From contig JAQFVV010000072.1 in assembly GCA_028023455.1 (NCBI GenBank), forward strand, positions 396,501 to 460,500: a stretch of 64,000 nt of DNA. The letters are read 5' to 3'. A program made the translations under genes and the position numbers. The stretch's first letter is position 1. Every line of letters starts with the position of its first letter. Below the pieces are notes generated by a model. It ran no database searches. It worked only from the letters and a program-made list of their open reading frames with translations, and was not told where the DNA came from. The stretch is from Epiperipatus broadwayi. Lineage: Eukaryota > Onychophora > Udeonychophora > Euonychophora > Peripatidae. Positions 1-11,680 of the stretch are shown here, in pieces.

Positions 1-179
1 AACTCTGCTAAAAGAGATATAATTCTGAGACCAAACCAGAAACACATTAAGTTATCATAGGTATTTGGAATACTTTAAAACCTCTATATTACCAGGTTGT
101 TGAATTATAGCAAATAATTTGATTCCTTAGTCCACACAATGTAATATAATAATAACAACTCTTTACTCTAGTGCATTTA

Positions 180-480
180 AGTACCAGATGCCTTTACTAA
201 TGAGTTTGGGATTCAAAGCCACAAGCATTGCAGTTATGCCTATTTAAGCTAAAACCCCTGAAATTCTAAACATTCTAAAGTTTGAACCCAAATCAACCTT
301 TTTAAACAGTTACATAATTCTGAATTTGGGTCAATAACTATATGTTTTAGTAACCTCAATTTTTTTCTAATTATAGGCACCTTTCTCCTCTGGTCATAAA
401 TAAATACTTAAATGCACTCAGGTAATCATTAATTACTCAAACATACTGTAGATAGTGTTAGAGTAAAATCTGCTATTGCT
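180..480. repeat. Old dispersed repeat, family R, copy 1
   Basis: This is a diverged interspersed repeat recognised by phrases that recur in the same order elsewhere in the window (2940-3760, 31975-32200, 40000-40390, 41150-41450, 41690-42060). The shared blocks are a TAATGAG..TTTGGATTCAAAG block, a CAAATCAACCT/TTTACAGTTAYATA block, CTATATGTTTTAG followed by a CCTCAGTTTT-like block, and a final ATTACTCAAACNTAC..AGAT block. It has no coding capacity. Identity between copies is low, so the boundaries are approximate. It could be an ancient SINE or a relic of the foldback family at 1488-2460, which shares the block around TCAGTGAGGA. Confidence 0.4.
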
Positions 481-1487
481 TCAGCTTATATCATAGAAAC
501 TAAAGGATCAGGGGATTTGTTTATTATTAATATCTCTAGACAGGGTAAAACGAGGATTTATAATTAGAAAGGAATTAAAATTCCTACAATATATAATTAC
601 TGACTCAGAATCAGATATATATAAATGTTCAAACATAATAGCTTGCTTTAAAAACCTTTAAGTACTATGGATTTCAAGAAATGAAGTTAAAAGAGATGTT
701 AGATGTATAAACTGCATCTTTCAGCCTTGAATCCCAAAAACAGAAAACATACGGGGTGGGGGGTTTGAAAGTTCTGACATTTCTTAATCACTGATTATTT
801 AGGCTAACTATAGATAGTCACTAAATTAGTGAATCACGTTTAGAGTTGATGTGAGTCATGGTATCGGCATGGTAAATCTAATAACCGAACCATACAACTA
901 TAAGAAATGTCAGCGGTTTCGAGCAGATAATAGACAACTATTAGAAATAGAAAATTCAAATACATGAGCAAATTATTATGCATTATCTGTTTAAATCTTT
1001 TGAATTTGTTTGTTTACTTGATTACTTTTTTGACTTAGTTATAATAGCAAAAGGTTAGCAACTAAAGCTTTTTATATTCAAAACAGATAGATAAATGACT
1101 TTGAATAATTTAAAGTATCTTTTGTGAAATAATTTAAAATTAACAGTTAAACTATTACAGTTGGATTTCAACAAGGCGTCATTTATTGCAGAAACTGAAG
1201 CTTTTTCTTCTTAGTTTGTCATTAAAATTAAGTCAATCAAATTAGACAAATCCTGATAAAGGAAACACGATAGCATTCAGAGATAATAAAAGTTTACATT
1301 TACATTTGAAATGTAGAAACCCACGGATGACTAATTTTTTTAAATTATAATCGAATTATGCGTCTTTTCATATTTAAAAAAATGCTACAGTATGTACAGC
1401 CGGGAATAATGGCTTCTAAGCTTTTTGTTTACGTACGAGAATGTTGAATAATTTTATATATATACTACTTCAGTGTTTCCTCTATTT
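481..1487. other. No gene seen
   Basis: AT-rich sequence with stops in all frames. The only structure I see is a short inverted repeat: TTCTGACATTTCTTA near 772-786 is answered by TAAGAAATGTCAG near 901-914. I see no exon-like segment with good splice borders. Confidence 0.5.
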
Positions 1488-2460
1488 CATCACATGATCA
1501 CCATTTTTTATGCTTCCTCATAACTGTTATTAAAATAGGCAAAACTCTCCATACAGTAGTGTCACTCAGTGCAAGCTATAGTAACCGATGGATGCCACAA
1601 GGCTTGTGCATAAAATCCCTATCTAGTGCCTACTCATCCAATATCCCTAGACTAGTTTCTGGCTTGTAGCCTTCGTCAGTGAGGAGCCTTAGATCTGAGA
1701 GCACTGCACCTAGATCTTAGGATCTAATGCAACCCTCCACCTTTTATCTTTACTTAACTACAACACTATGAGAATAAAATTAAAAACACATTAATATTTT
1801 CAATTTAAACTCATTAGCTTAGAGTCATATAACAGTTATGAGCAAGCATAATGTGAGGTTTAGTGGTTTAATACCAATCCTGCCTAATAGTATAGTGATG
1901 GCTATGGTTATTAAAGAACCAAAGACACCAAAATATATGTGTACAGAGCTGAGTTCAGACCTATATGAATATAAGCCAGTTCAGTACACATACATTTTGG
2001 TGTTTTTGGTTCTTTAATAACCATAGCCACCCTATACTATTAGGCAGGATTGGTATTAAACCACTAAACATCATATGATCACCATTTCTTATGCTTGCTC
2101 ATAACTGTTATATGACTCTAAGCTAATGAGCTTAGATTGAAAATATTAATGTGTTTTTAATTTTATTCTCATAGTTTTGTAGTTAAGTAAAGATAAAAGG
2201 TAGCTGCTGGAGAGTTGCATTAGATTCTAAGATCTAGGTGCAGTGCTCTCAGATCCAAGGTTTTTCACTGATGAAGGCCACAATCCAGAAATTAGTCTGG
2301 GTATATTAGATGAGTAGGCACTAGATAGGGATTTTATGCACAAGCCTTATAGCATCCATTGAATATTCTGGCTTGCACTGAGTGGCACTACTATATGGAG
2401 AATTTTTCCTGTTTTAATAACAGTTATGAGCAAGCATAAGAAATGGTGATCAAGTGATGT
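1488..2460. repeat. Foldback element FB-A, near-complete palindrome
   Basis: A long imperfect palindrome with two arms of about 480 bp: 1488-1970 reads as the reverse complement of 1983-2460. The outer ends both carry a CATCACATGATCACCAT-like sequence followed by TTATGCTTGCTCATAAC. Further in, both arms contain AGGCAAAACTCTCCATACAG, the block around TCAGTGAGGAGCC, and GTGGTTTAATACCAATCC. The centre is near 1975, beside a TATATGTGTACAG/TGTACACATACA hairpin. There is no coding capacity, so this is a non-autonomous DNA element of foldback or long-TIR MITE type. Related or deleted copies lie at 2461-2880, 17945-18060, 19775-20010, 36480-36715, 51818-52102 and 58205-58275. Confidence 0.8.
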
Positions 2461-2880
2461 TTAGTGGTTTAATACCACTCCTGCCTAATAGAATAATGGT
2501 GGCTATGGTTATTAAAGAACCAAAGACACCCAATGTATGGGTACTGAACTGAATTCAAACCTATGTGACGATAAACTAGTGAGCTTACATTGAAAATATT
2601 ATTGTGTCTTCAATTTTCTCATAGTTTTGTAGTTAAGTAGAGATAAAATGTGGCTCCTGGAGGATTGCACTAGATCCTAAGATCTAGTTACAGTGCTCTC
2701 AGATCCAAGGCTTCTCACTGACAAAGACCACAAGTCAGAAACTAGTCTGGGGATATTGGATGAGTAGGCACTAGATAGGTATTTTATGCACAAGCCTTCT
2801 GGCATCCAATGATTAGTCTGGTTGGCACAGGGTGGCACTACTGTATGGAGAGTTTTGCCTATTTTGCTCCCTCTATTGTG
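2461..2880 (-). repeat. FB-A partial copy (single arm)
   Basis: Directly abuts the palindrome at 1488-2460. It repeats most of its right arm in the same orientation, from TTAGTGGTTTAATACCA to GGAGAGTTTTGCCTATTTT. Relative to the complete copy it lacks the segment between CTATGTGACGATAAACTAGT and the GTTATATGACTC block. The 74-codon open frame inside it is an accident of the repeat and does not look like a protein. Confidence 0.7.
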
Positions 2881-2939
2881 AGCTTGAGCAATTAATAACA
2901 CTAGTTATTGATTAAATCTCTATTTAATGCTATCCTATT

Positions 2940-3760
2940 CATATCATTAAATTAGTTTCAGATATCGAACTTTGTCAGTGAAATGTTTTGGATCCTAGTG
3001 CACCTGAATTTTTTAGAAGTAACAATCGTCTCATCCAAAGTCATTTTTTACTCTATTTGTATTATCAAGCTATGAGTCTTAACAAAAAACATGTTCATGT
3101 TTTGAATCCGAGATAATTTGCCTGCATAATTGAATAGTGATACCTGTTTAATTTCTATATAATTTGGTAACCTCAGTTTTTTGATATTCTACCACAACTA
3201 TCATGTGACCAGAATTTCCATAAATAAATTTATAAATCGCATGACTTCATCTTGTACAATGCTTTTCAAACAATTTCTACGTAAGCTCCTTCTGAACTAT
3301 CGTTTATTATAAAATTAAGTAATGCTTATTCAAATTCAAATTTAGTGTTGTCCTGACCATATCCCACTTTCTTGTGTATGCCTTTTATTAGAAGTTTTGG
3401 ATCTGGAGCTAGTGCCCGTATTTTTTGCACCTGATAACACCTGGATCCAGTACTATCGATTAATTAGCTAAAATTCAAAAGCTTCTTAATGTTTTAAATC
3501 TAAGCTAAAGGTTGCCTAAATATTTATTTATATGGATATGATACCAGTTTAACTTCCAAAGATTTTTCTGTCCTCAGTTTTCTTAATAAATGAATGCACT
3601 TCTATTTTTTTTTGTTTGATCATAAACCAGAAACTAATCAGGGAATGTCTATAAATAGCACTGATAGGTTTTAAAAACCCTATTATATGGATTCACTCAA
3701 TTACTTAAGCTTACATTAGATGGCAAAACTGTATTAGTATACATGCAATTTAATTCAGAA
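2940..3760. repeat. Family R, two further diverged copies
   Basis: Two stretches (about 2940-3270 and 3385-3760) carry the family R blocks: GTTTTGAATCC, CCTCAGTTTTTTGATATTC, CATAAATAAATTTATAAATCGCA, then again AAAATTCAAAAGCTTCTTAA, TGTCCTCAGTTTTCTTAATA and a terminal CAATTACTTAAGCTTACATT followed by AGATGGCA. Copies are diverged and no open frame spans them. Confidence 0.4.
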
Positions 3761-5100
3761 GAGAATTGTGTAAGCTGGGATCATGCGATGTATTTTGTTT
3801 TTAATGTTAAATATCATGCTGAAAACAGAATTTTATGACTTCAGAAAATTTATGCCAAAATTAATCAATGTTAGATTATTGTTAACTAAACAACATCCAA
3901 TTGGCTCTGAACTAGATAATTTTTACTCTACATCAACAATTAATTTATAATACTGTTCAATTGTTCTTGACATGAGCCTTCAAATGAGTAATCTAGTATG
4001 CCTAGCTCATTTACTTGCAAGTACATAAGACTTATCGTTATGAATCAATTTATGTTAGCAACAACCTATACTCCAGTGATTATTATTGTTGTAAGTACTA
4101 ATTACAACTAATCTCTAGAAAATAATTATTTTAATAGCGAATAACATTACCGAATACCTCCTCAGCCGATGTACGTACTGGGAATGAATATGTCCCATCC
4201 GATCTGCGCACTTCCATTGTTCTGGGTAGTATCTCATGTCAGGTTGTAATTAGCTGATAATCTTCTAGTTTATCACAGTACTTAAGCAAATAAAATGCTT
4301 TATCATCAACAATAGAAGCAATCCATTACTCGCACAGCCATTAATAAAAATTCTTATAACATCTCTTGTCTAAGATTATTACTGAGATGCATACATACGA
4401 TATAGCTAAAACAGTCTTCTTAAAAAATACCCCACTGCAAGCCAAAGACCTCTTTAACAGCCTCATAAAAAAGCAGTATAGAAGACAGATTTTACTTGAT
4501 TAGCCAATTGATAGGTAGTAAGGGTTCATGTGATTTTACATTCTCATTTTATCCTCTAGTTAAGAATAGCTAGATGCCCATTAACTTTGTTAATTTTATC
4601 AGAACTAGCTGAGATGACTATGAAAACAGTTACCTGAGGAAAAAAATTCTCAGAACCTGAGAAAAAAAAAGAATTTGGCCCAGATTTAAACCTTTCATCA
4701 TAGGCATGCTAGGTGGATGTCCAAGGTCTGTGCCATAATTGTGTATATATTTTTATCAATAATTCTCATTAATAGATCTTTAATAATTCTCATTAATAGA
4801 TCTTATGCTTAGTTTAAACTATAGATTTGCTTTTATTTCATTAGTATTTTTAATGTATTGCTATTATTTCTGTGTTTACATCTTTATGCTTCTGTTATTA
4901 AAAACACTGAAATTTTATCCTTTATATAGTTTATATATTTTGAACCTGTACATGTAAATCATTTTAAGAGATAATAAAAATATATTTAATGATTAGATAA
5001 ATAAATCAAAATAATAATAACATCAAAATCATATTTTTATATTACCATATGCAAGTATATTTTCTATGCATTATACATATTGTTATTATTAATACCTTGT
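3761..5100. other. No gene seen; one 23-bp tandem duplication
   Basis: AT-rich sequence without an exon-like frame. A 23-base unit (AATAATTCTCATTAATAGAT plus CTT) occurs twice with 24-base spacing at 4758-4804. The stretch around 4140-4220 is slightly richer in CG dinucleotides but shows no recognisable element. Confidence 0.5.
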
Positions 5101-5489
<389 letters not shown>

Positions 5490-5490
5490 G

Positions 5491-6319
5491 ATATTGCTTT
5501 ATCTTGCAATGCTGTTTCTTATAATGTTCTTGAAAAATTAGTGAATGAGGATTTGGACTCAATTGGTAAATGGTTGGCATATAATTCATTGTTGGTCAAT
5601 TTAGATAAAACAAAAGCTATTCTTTTTTCTTACAAGCGTACTTTTTTTCTCTTAAGATTAAAATTTGCTGTAAGTATATTTTGCATTATAATAGTATATG
5701 TACTTGTGAGAATATTCCTTTGGTAGATAATTATTGTTATTTGGGAATATATATTGACTCCAGATTGTCCTGGACAAATCACATTACCTATCTTTGTCAA
5801 CGGTTACGTAATTTAAACTATATGTTTTATTATTTAGTTAAATTTCTTCCTAGGTCTGCTCTCATTTTTATTTACATTGCCTGTTATCAGAGTATTTTAT
5901 CTTACAATATCATTATTTGGGGTAATGCTTCTCCACATATTTTATCTTCTTTGCGTGTTTTGCAAAATTATACTTTGCACATTATTTTTGGTAGATCTCG
6001 TTCCTCTTCTGTTCGAGATATTTATATTGCATTTGGTTTATTTGATGTAAATCACTTATATCAATATAGAGTTATTTTTGATATTTTTTGTGCTAAACCT
6101 TTTCTGAATTCTAGAGTTTATGTTCTAAATACTCGTCTTTCTAATAAATTTCAATTACCTTTACCAAAATTTTTTAAGGAATCTAGTAGAAGACAATATG
6201 TTTATTCTGGGTCAAAGTTGTTTAATAAATTTGTATATGAATGTTCAATTGATCTGAATAATATTTCTTATATATCATTCAAAAAATATTTGTGTCAATG
6301 GTTGTGTAGTATGTATTAA
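5491..6319 (+). pseudogene. 5'-truncated LINE: C-terminal half of reverse transcriptase ORF, frameshifted
   Basis: The copy begins inside the reverse transcriptase, after the catalytic YADD motif, and carries the remaining thumb and C-terminal region. The first frame (5491 to about 5640) has the motif-D-type GKWLAYNSLLVNLDKTKA. The second (about 5650-6319) continues with NYCYLGIYIDSRLSWTNHI, the usual sequence after motif D in Jockey/CR1-like elements, then LSYNIIIWGNAS and a closing FKKYLCQW before the TAA. The two frames meet at a run of seven T (about 5642-5648), consistent with a single-base indel. After the stop come about 180 bp of 3' UTR and a (TTGAA)n tail at 6497-6518, the same tail type as LINE A. 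It is truncated, so dead, but only lightly mutated and therefore fairly young. Confidence 0.8.
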
Positions 6320-6515
6320 TTTTGGCATTTATTTTATTTATTTAATTAATTTTATTTATTTCCTAAACTGTTCTTTTGAGTTTTTGATTGTATTTTTATT
6401 TAATTTATTTTTACATGTAAATTCCACACACAAGATTTTTCTTGTTTGGAGTTTTTAAATATTTGTGATGTACTTTGTTTTATTTCATAGAATAAATTGA
6501 ATTGAATTGAATTGA

Positions 6516-6818
<303 letters not shown>

Positions 6819-7468
6819 CATAAAATTCTTAATTATCCAGATACTGCTCCCAAATTTACTCCAGCTTATAGATCACATTCACTTAACTTTCATTCAAATA
6901 GTAACTATCGGATGAATCATTCTGGATACTCTTCTTTATCTTCTAGTAAAAATGACTTTTTTAGAACTAAGAAAATTAATATTTCTGATGGATTTAATAA
7001 ATCTAATTTTGCTAATGTTTATTCTAAGTCTGTTAGACATAAAATTCTTAATTATCCAGATATTGCTCCCAAATTCATTCCAGCTTATAGTTCACATTCA
7101 CTTGACTTTCATTCAAATAGTAAATATCGGATAAATCATTCTGGATACTCTTCTTTATCTTCTAATAAAAATGATTTTTCAAGAACTAAAAAAATTAATA
7201 TATCTGATGGATTTAATAAATCTAATTTTGGTAATGTTTATTCTAAGTCTATTAGACATAAAATTCTTAATTATCCAGATTTTGCTCCCAAATTCATTCC
7301 AGCTTATAGATCACATTCACTTGACTTTCATTCAAATAGTAACTATTGGATAAATCATTCTGGATACTCCTTTTTATCTTCTAGTAAAAATGATTTTTCA
7401 AGGACTAATAAAACTAATATATCTGATGGATTTAATAAATCTAATTTTGCTGATGTTTATTCTAATAC
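6819..7468 (+). repeat. 219-bp tandem repeat inside ORF1, about 3 copies
   Basis: The block starting CATAAAATTCTTAATTATCC begins at 6819, 7038 and 7257, an exact period of 219 bp (73 codons). The third copy breaks off near 7468. Copies differ by scattered substitutions and no indels, so the reading frame is kept throughout. Confidence 0.95.
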
Positions 7469-7727
7469 TAATATAACTTATAATAGATATTTTCTTTCTA
7501 ATATGCCAGTAAATCTCAGTTCAAAAGATATTACAGTATTTCTTGAAAATAATTTACAAACTAGCATTGTTTGTCATAAAGTTAATATGAATAATTCTAA
7601 GTCTTCTTGCTTTTATGTTTCTGTTTCTGCACATAAACATAATGAAATAATATCCCCCAATTTATGGCCTTGCGGTGCTTCCATTTCTTTTTTTTATGGA
7701 TCTCTGGCTAGTTCTCTAAGGTTTTAA
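6819..7727 (+). CDS. LINE A ORF1, built of 73-residue tandem repeats
   Basis: The frame is open from the microsatellite boundary (it even continues upstream as polyserine in the AGT array); the first ATG is at 6912. Three copies of a 73-residue unit make up most of the protein. Each unit carries HKILNYPD..APKF.PAY, SHSLDFHSNS, NHSGYSSLSS and ISDGFNKSNF. The unique C-terminus includes a SCFYVSVSAHK segment and NLWPCGASISFF, which resembles the short conserved block (hydrophobic strand, then LWPxG) at the end of ORF1 proteins in many invertebrate CR1/L2-type LINEs. There is no zinc knuckle or esterase motif. The likely role is RNA binding or chaperoning in the retrotransposition particle, inferred from position. 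Codon use is very A/T-rich, like ORF2. The true N-terminus may be lost. Confidence 0.7.
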   Translation, partial: HKILNYPDTAPKFTPAYRSHSLNFHSNSNYRMNHSGYSSLSSSKNDFFRTKKINISDGFNKSNFANVYSKSVRHKILNYPDIAPKFIPAYSSHSLDFHSNSKYRINHSGYSSLSSNKNDFSRTKKINISDGFNKSNFGNVYSKSIRHKILNYPDFAPKFIPAYRSHSLDFHSNSNYWINHSGYSFLSSSKNDFSRTNKTNISDGFNKSNFADVYSNTNITYNRYFLSNMPVNLSSKDITVFLENNLQTSIVCHKVNMNNSKSSCFYVSVSAHKHNEIISPNLWPCGASISFFYGSLASSLRF

Positions 7728-7860
7728 GAGAATTTATTTTGTTTTACTATCTATTTTATTTTATTTTATTTATTTATTTTTATTTATTTATTCTTTCTTT
7801 ATCACTTTTTTTTCTCTTTTTGGTTTTATTTGTGTTGTTTCCATTATCTTTGTGGGTAAC

Positions 7861-10611
7861 ATGGTAGGCCTTTCTTGTTTTTACATGAATGTCAGAGGTA
7901 TGAGGACTAAATGTGTTCAAATTAAACAATTTTTTGAAACAGAACATTTTGATCTTATTTTACTTACAGAAACTTGGTTGAATCAACAATTTCCTGATTG
8001 TTCTTTTCTTGATGATAGATTCAGTATTTTGCGAACTGACAGATCTATGGATAATATTTCTCGAGGTGGTGGTACTCTGATTGCTCTTCATAAAGATGTT
8101 TTTTATAAAGAACTTTCTTTTTCTTCTTCTTTTTGTGAATCTACATGGTGTGAAATTACTTTAAATCACAATTTTAAATTTATTTTAGGTAATGTTTATC
8201 TCAAACCCACTTTGTCATTGTTGGAGTTTGATTATTTTTTGACATCACTTGAAGATTTTCTGATTGGCTATGATAATGTTATTATTACTGGGGATTTAAA
8301 TATTCCAGATTTATATCAGGGTAGAATTGCTACACACTTTTCTGTTTTGTCTTCTAAGGCTTCTAGAATGTTAAAGTTCTGTAAATTTTTAGGACTCAAG
8401 CAATATAACCCATTTGTTAATTCCTTTCATCGTACTTTGGATTATATTTTATGTAGTTCAACAGTAGTTAGTAATTTTCAAGTTGTCTCTGTTAATTTTC
8501 CTATTGATGCTCATCATCCACCTTTTGAGTTTTATATTAATGTTTGTCACTCAAAGATTAATTTTTCTAATATTTCAAGAAAGGATTATGGGAAGGGTAA
8601 TTATTTTGATTTTTGTAGAAACTTTTCTAAAGTTAATTGGAATTTTTTGTATTCTTTTAATGATGTAAATCATTGCTTGGATGAGTTTTTAAAGATTCTT
8701 AATGGTTTTATTGATTTGTATATTCCCAATAAGCGACCTTTTTATAAGGGTTTTCCTCGTTGGTTTTCATGCGATCTTATTAAAATTATTAAAAGGAAGT
8801 CTTATCATCGTAGACTTTATTTTAAAACACAGAATATCTTTTTTTATAATAATTTTATTAATTTCAGAAGATTGGTGAAGCATGTTTATAAAAGAGATTT
8901 GAAGAATTATATTAGAAGAATTGAGGTTAATATTTCATCTAACCCTAAAGAATTTTGGGATTTCATTAAAAAGTCTGGTTTGGGTAGAAAAAAGGTTCAA
9001 GCTACTCATGGTTTCACTTTAAGTGCAAATGACTTTTCAAAACATTTTGCTGATGTATATTCATCACATGATGCAATATCTTCAAATATTGCATTATTTT
9101 GTAATTCTTCAACTGTTCATTGTATGATTGACCATATTTCTAAGGATGATGTTGTTATGGCTATTAAGCGACTTAAAATTCATTCTAGTTTGGGAAATGA
9201 TAATATTCCTTCATTTATTTACAAAGGGCTAGCTGAATTTATTGCAGTTCCTCTTGCATTTATTTTTAATTTATCACTGAATTCTTGTGTTTTTCCTAAT
9301 GTGCTTAAGTGTGCCAAAATGGTCCCAATTTTTAAGAATGGTTCACGTGATTGTCTTAATAACTATAGACCTATTTCTGTTTTACATACTATTGCTAGAA
9401 TTTTTGAGAGGTGTGTTTATAATAAAATTATTTTAGATGTTAGTAAACTCATTTCTTCTTCACAGCATGGTTTTATACCTAATAGATCCGTAGAAACTAA
9501 TTTGTTAACAATTTATGATCATATAGCTCATGCAATTGAGGACCAGCAGAGACTTGATGTTGTTTATTTTGATTTATCAAAAGCTTTTGATAAAGTAGAC
9601 CACAGTATTCTTCTTCGCAAATTATATCAAATGGGTTTTTCTACTAAGCTTGTTTATTGGTTTCAATCCTTTCTTCATGGTCGTACTGCATATATTAAAT
9701 TTAATAATACTATTTCATCTAAGTTTAAATGTAATTTTGGAGTTCCTCAGGGTAGTATTTTAGCACCTATGCTTTTTAACATTTATATGAATGACCTTAA
9801 GGATTGCTTAAAATCTTCTTATCTTTTGTGCTATGCAGATGACTGTAAAATCTTTAGAAGAATCACATCTGTGTTTGATTGCACTCTTCTTCAAAAGGAT
9901 ATAGATAATTTTAGTGCTTGGTGTGATTTAAATAATATGATTGTTAATTTCAGTAAATGTTCCTTAGTCTCGTATTCTAAAAAATCTGAAGTTTTGCATT
10001 TTTCTTATTTTATTAATTGTCACAAAATTATTTCTGTTGAATCCCAAAAAGATTTGGGAGTTATATTTTCTAGTAATGGATCCTTTCTTCCTCATTTGGA
10101 AATGATTATTGGTAAAGCTTTAAAAATTATAGGTACTATTCTAAGGTTTGGTCATCATTTCAGTGGTGATACAAAATTTAAATTATTTTTATCATTGGTT
10201 CTTCCCATCATTGAATATTGTTCAGTCATTTGGAATCCTAGCTCTAAACAGGGATGTAACTTATTACAATCAGTGAGTAATAAGTTTTTTAAATATGTTT
10301 CTTTGGGAAATAAAACTGTTGTTCATCTTTCTTCTAGAAGACAATATAGAGATCTTAAATATCTTTATAAACTTGTTAATAAAATAGTTCTTTTATCTGA
10401 CACAATTTCTACTGTTGTAATTAGATCTCATGTGCATGATACTCGGTCTGCTTCTGTTTGTTACATTAAAACTTGTCATTCCAATGTTCTTAGATTTTCT
10501 CCTTTATTTAGACTGCCATATTTATATAATCAGATTTGTAGTAATAATAATTACTTCAATTTAGATTATAATCAATTTTGTTATGTTATTAAATTTAAAT
10601 GTCATATTTGA
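7861..10611 (+). CDS. LINE A ORF2: endonuclease/reverse transcriptase
   Basis: An intact frame of about 916 residues. I took the ATG at 7861; the frame opens three codons earlier at a GTG. The N-terminal third is an APE-type endonuclease: LTETWL near residue 35, the GDLN motif near 143, and the terminal DAHHPP near 215 in place of the common SDH. The reverse transcriptase follows: YRPISVL near 500, QHGFIPNRS, DLSKAFDKVDH near 567 (motif A), GVPQGS near 626 (motif B), and YADD near 657 (catalytic motif C). The rest is the thumb and a tail without RNase H. The protein nicks target DNA and copies its own RNA by target-primed reverse transcription. All key acidic residues are present and there are no stops, so it could be functional. 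Confidence 0.9.
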   Translation: MVGLSCFYMNVRGMRTKCVQIKQFFETEHFDLILLTETWLNQQFPDCSFLDDRFSILRTDRSMDNISRGGGTLIALHKDVFYKELSFSSSFCESTWCEITLNHNFKFILGNVYLKPTLSLLEFDYFLTSLEDFLIGYDNVIITGDLNIPDLYQGRIATHFSVLSSKASRMLKFCKFLGLKQYNPFVNSFHRTLDYILCSSTVVSNFQVVSVNFPIDAHHPPFEFYINVCHSKINFSNISRKDYGKGNYFDFCRNFSKVNWNFLYSFNDVNHCLDEFLKILNGFIDLYIPNKRPFYKGFPRWFSCDLIKIIKRKSYHRRLYFKTQNIFFYNNFINFRRLVKHVYKRDLKNYIRRIEVNISSNPKEFWDFIKKSGLGRKKVQATHGFTLSANDFSKHFADVYSSHDAISSNIALFCNSSTVHCMIDHISKDDVVMAIKRLKIHSSLGNDNIPSFIYKGLAEFIAVPLAFIFNLSLNSCVFPNVLKCAKMVPIFKNGSRDCLNNYRPISVLHTIARIFERCVYNKIILDVSKLISSSQHGFIPNRSVETNLLTIYDHIAHAIEDQQRLDVVYFDLSKAFDKVDHSILLRKLYQMGFSTKLVYWFQSFLHGRTAYIKFNNTISSKFKCNFGVPQGSILAPMLFNIYMNDLKDCLKSSYLLCYADDCKIFRRITSVFDCTLLQKDIDNFSAWCDLNNMIVNFSKCSLVSYSKKSEVLHFSYFINCHKIISVESQKDLGVIFSSNGSFLPHLEMIIGKALKIIGTILRFGHHFSGDTKFKLFLSLVLPIIEYCSVIWNPSSKQGCNLLQSVSNKFFKYVSLGNKTVVHLSSRRQYRDLKYLYKLVNKIVLLSDTISTVVIRSHVHDTRSASVCYIKTCHSNVLRFSPLFRLPYLYNQICSNNNYFNLDYNQFCYVIKFKCHI

Positions 10612-10913
10612 TTGGTTTAACTTGATTTTGTTTATATATATATGTTAAATTGTTTTATTATTATTATTATTTTGTTACGCGCTTTATATTTATCCCTTTT
10701 ATTTATTTGTTATTATTAATGTTTTAATAATAATTGTTTATATGCTGATATTTAATTTTACTTTAGATTTTTAAATGTGTTAATTATCTTTTATTGAAAT
10801 ATGGCACATAATTATATTAATAATTTGTCATTTAAACTCATTTATGTATTTATATATTTGTTATGGTGCAATACTGTAATTGGCTTTATGCTGTAGTTTT
10901 GTACGGTAAATAA
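10612..10913 (+). other. LINE A 3' UTR
   Basis: AT-rich non-coding sequence between the ORF2 stop and the TGAAT tail. It ends with GGTAAATAAATGAATTGAAT, so an AATAAA-type signal lies directly before the tail. Confidence 0.7.
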
Positions 10914-11365
<452 letters not shown>

Positions 11366-11680
11366 GTTTTAAAGGTAACTTTATTCAAAAACAAGTGGTT
11401 ACATTGGTTGTTGATTCAACATAGTGTTATACATAGGTTTACACAGTTATTACATTACAGTCTGTATGTTTGATTAGAGTCTCTTTGCACTTAAAAATTG
11501 TCTTTTTAGAACTTAGATAGTGGCTTTCACAATGTTTTAGATTTTTCAACACTTTATGAAATATTTATTGTCCAAGTTTATGTACAATATAAATCAATGA
11601 TCATGGTTTCAGTAATTTTTCCATGTTCTTGCAACACTGAATTTCATGTTTGCCTCTGTCCTTTTCTATTATATCCTTTA

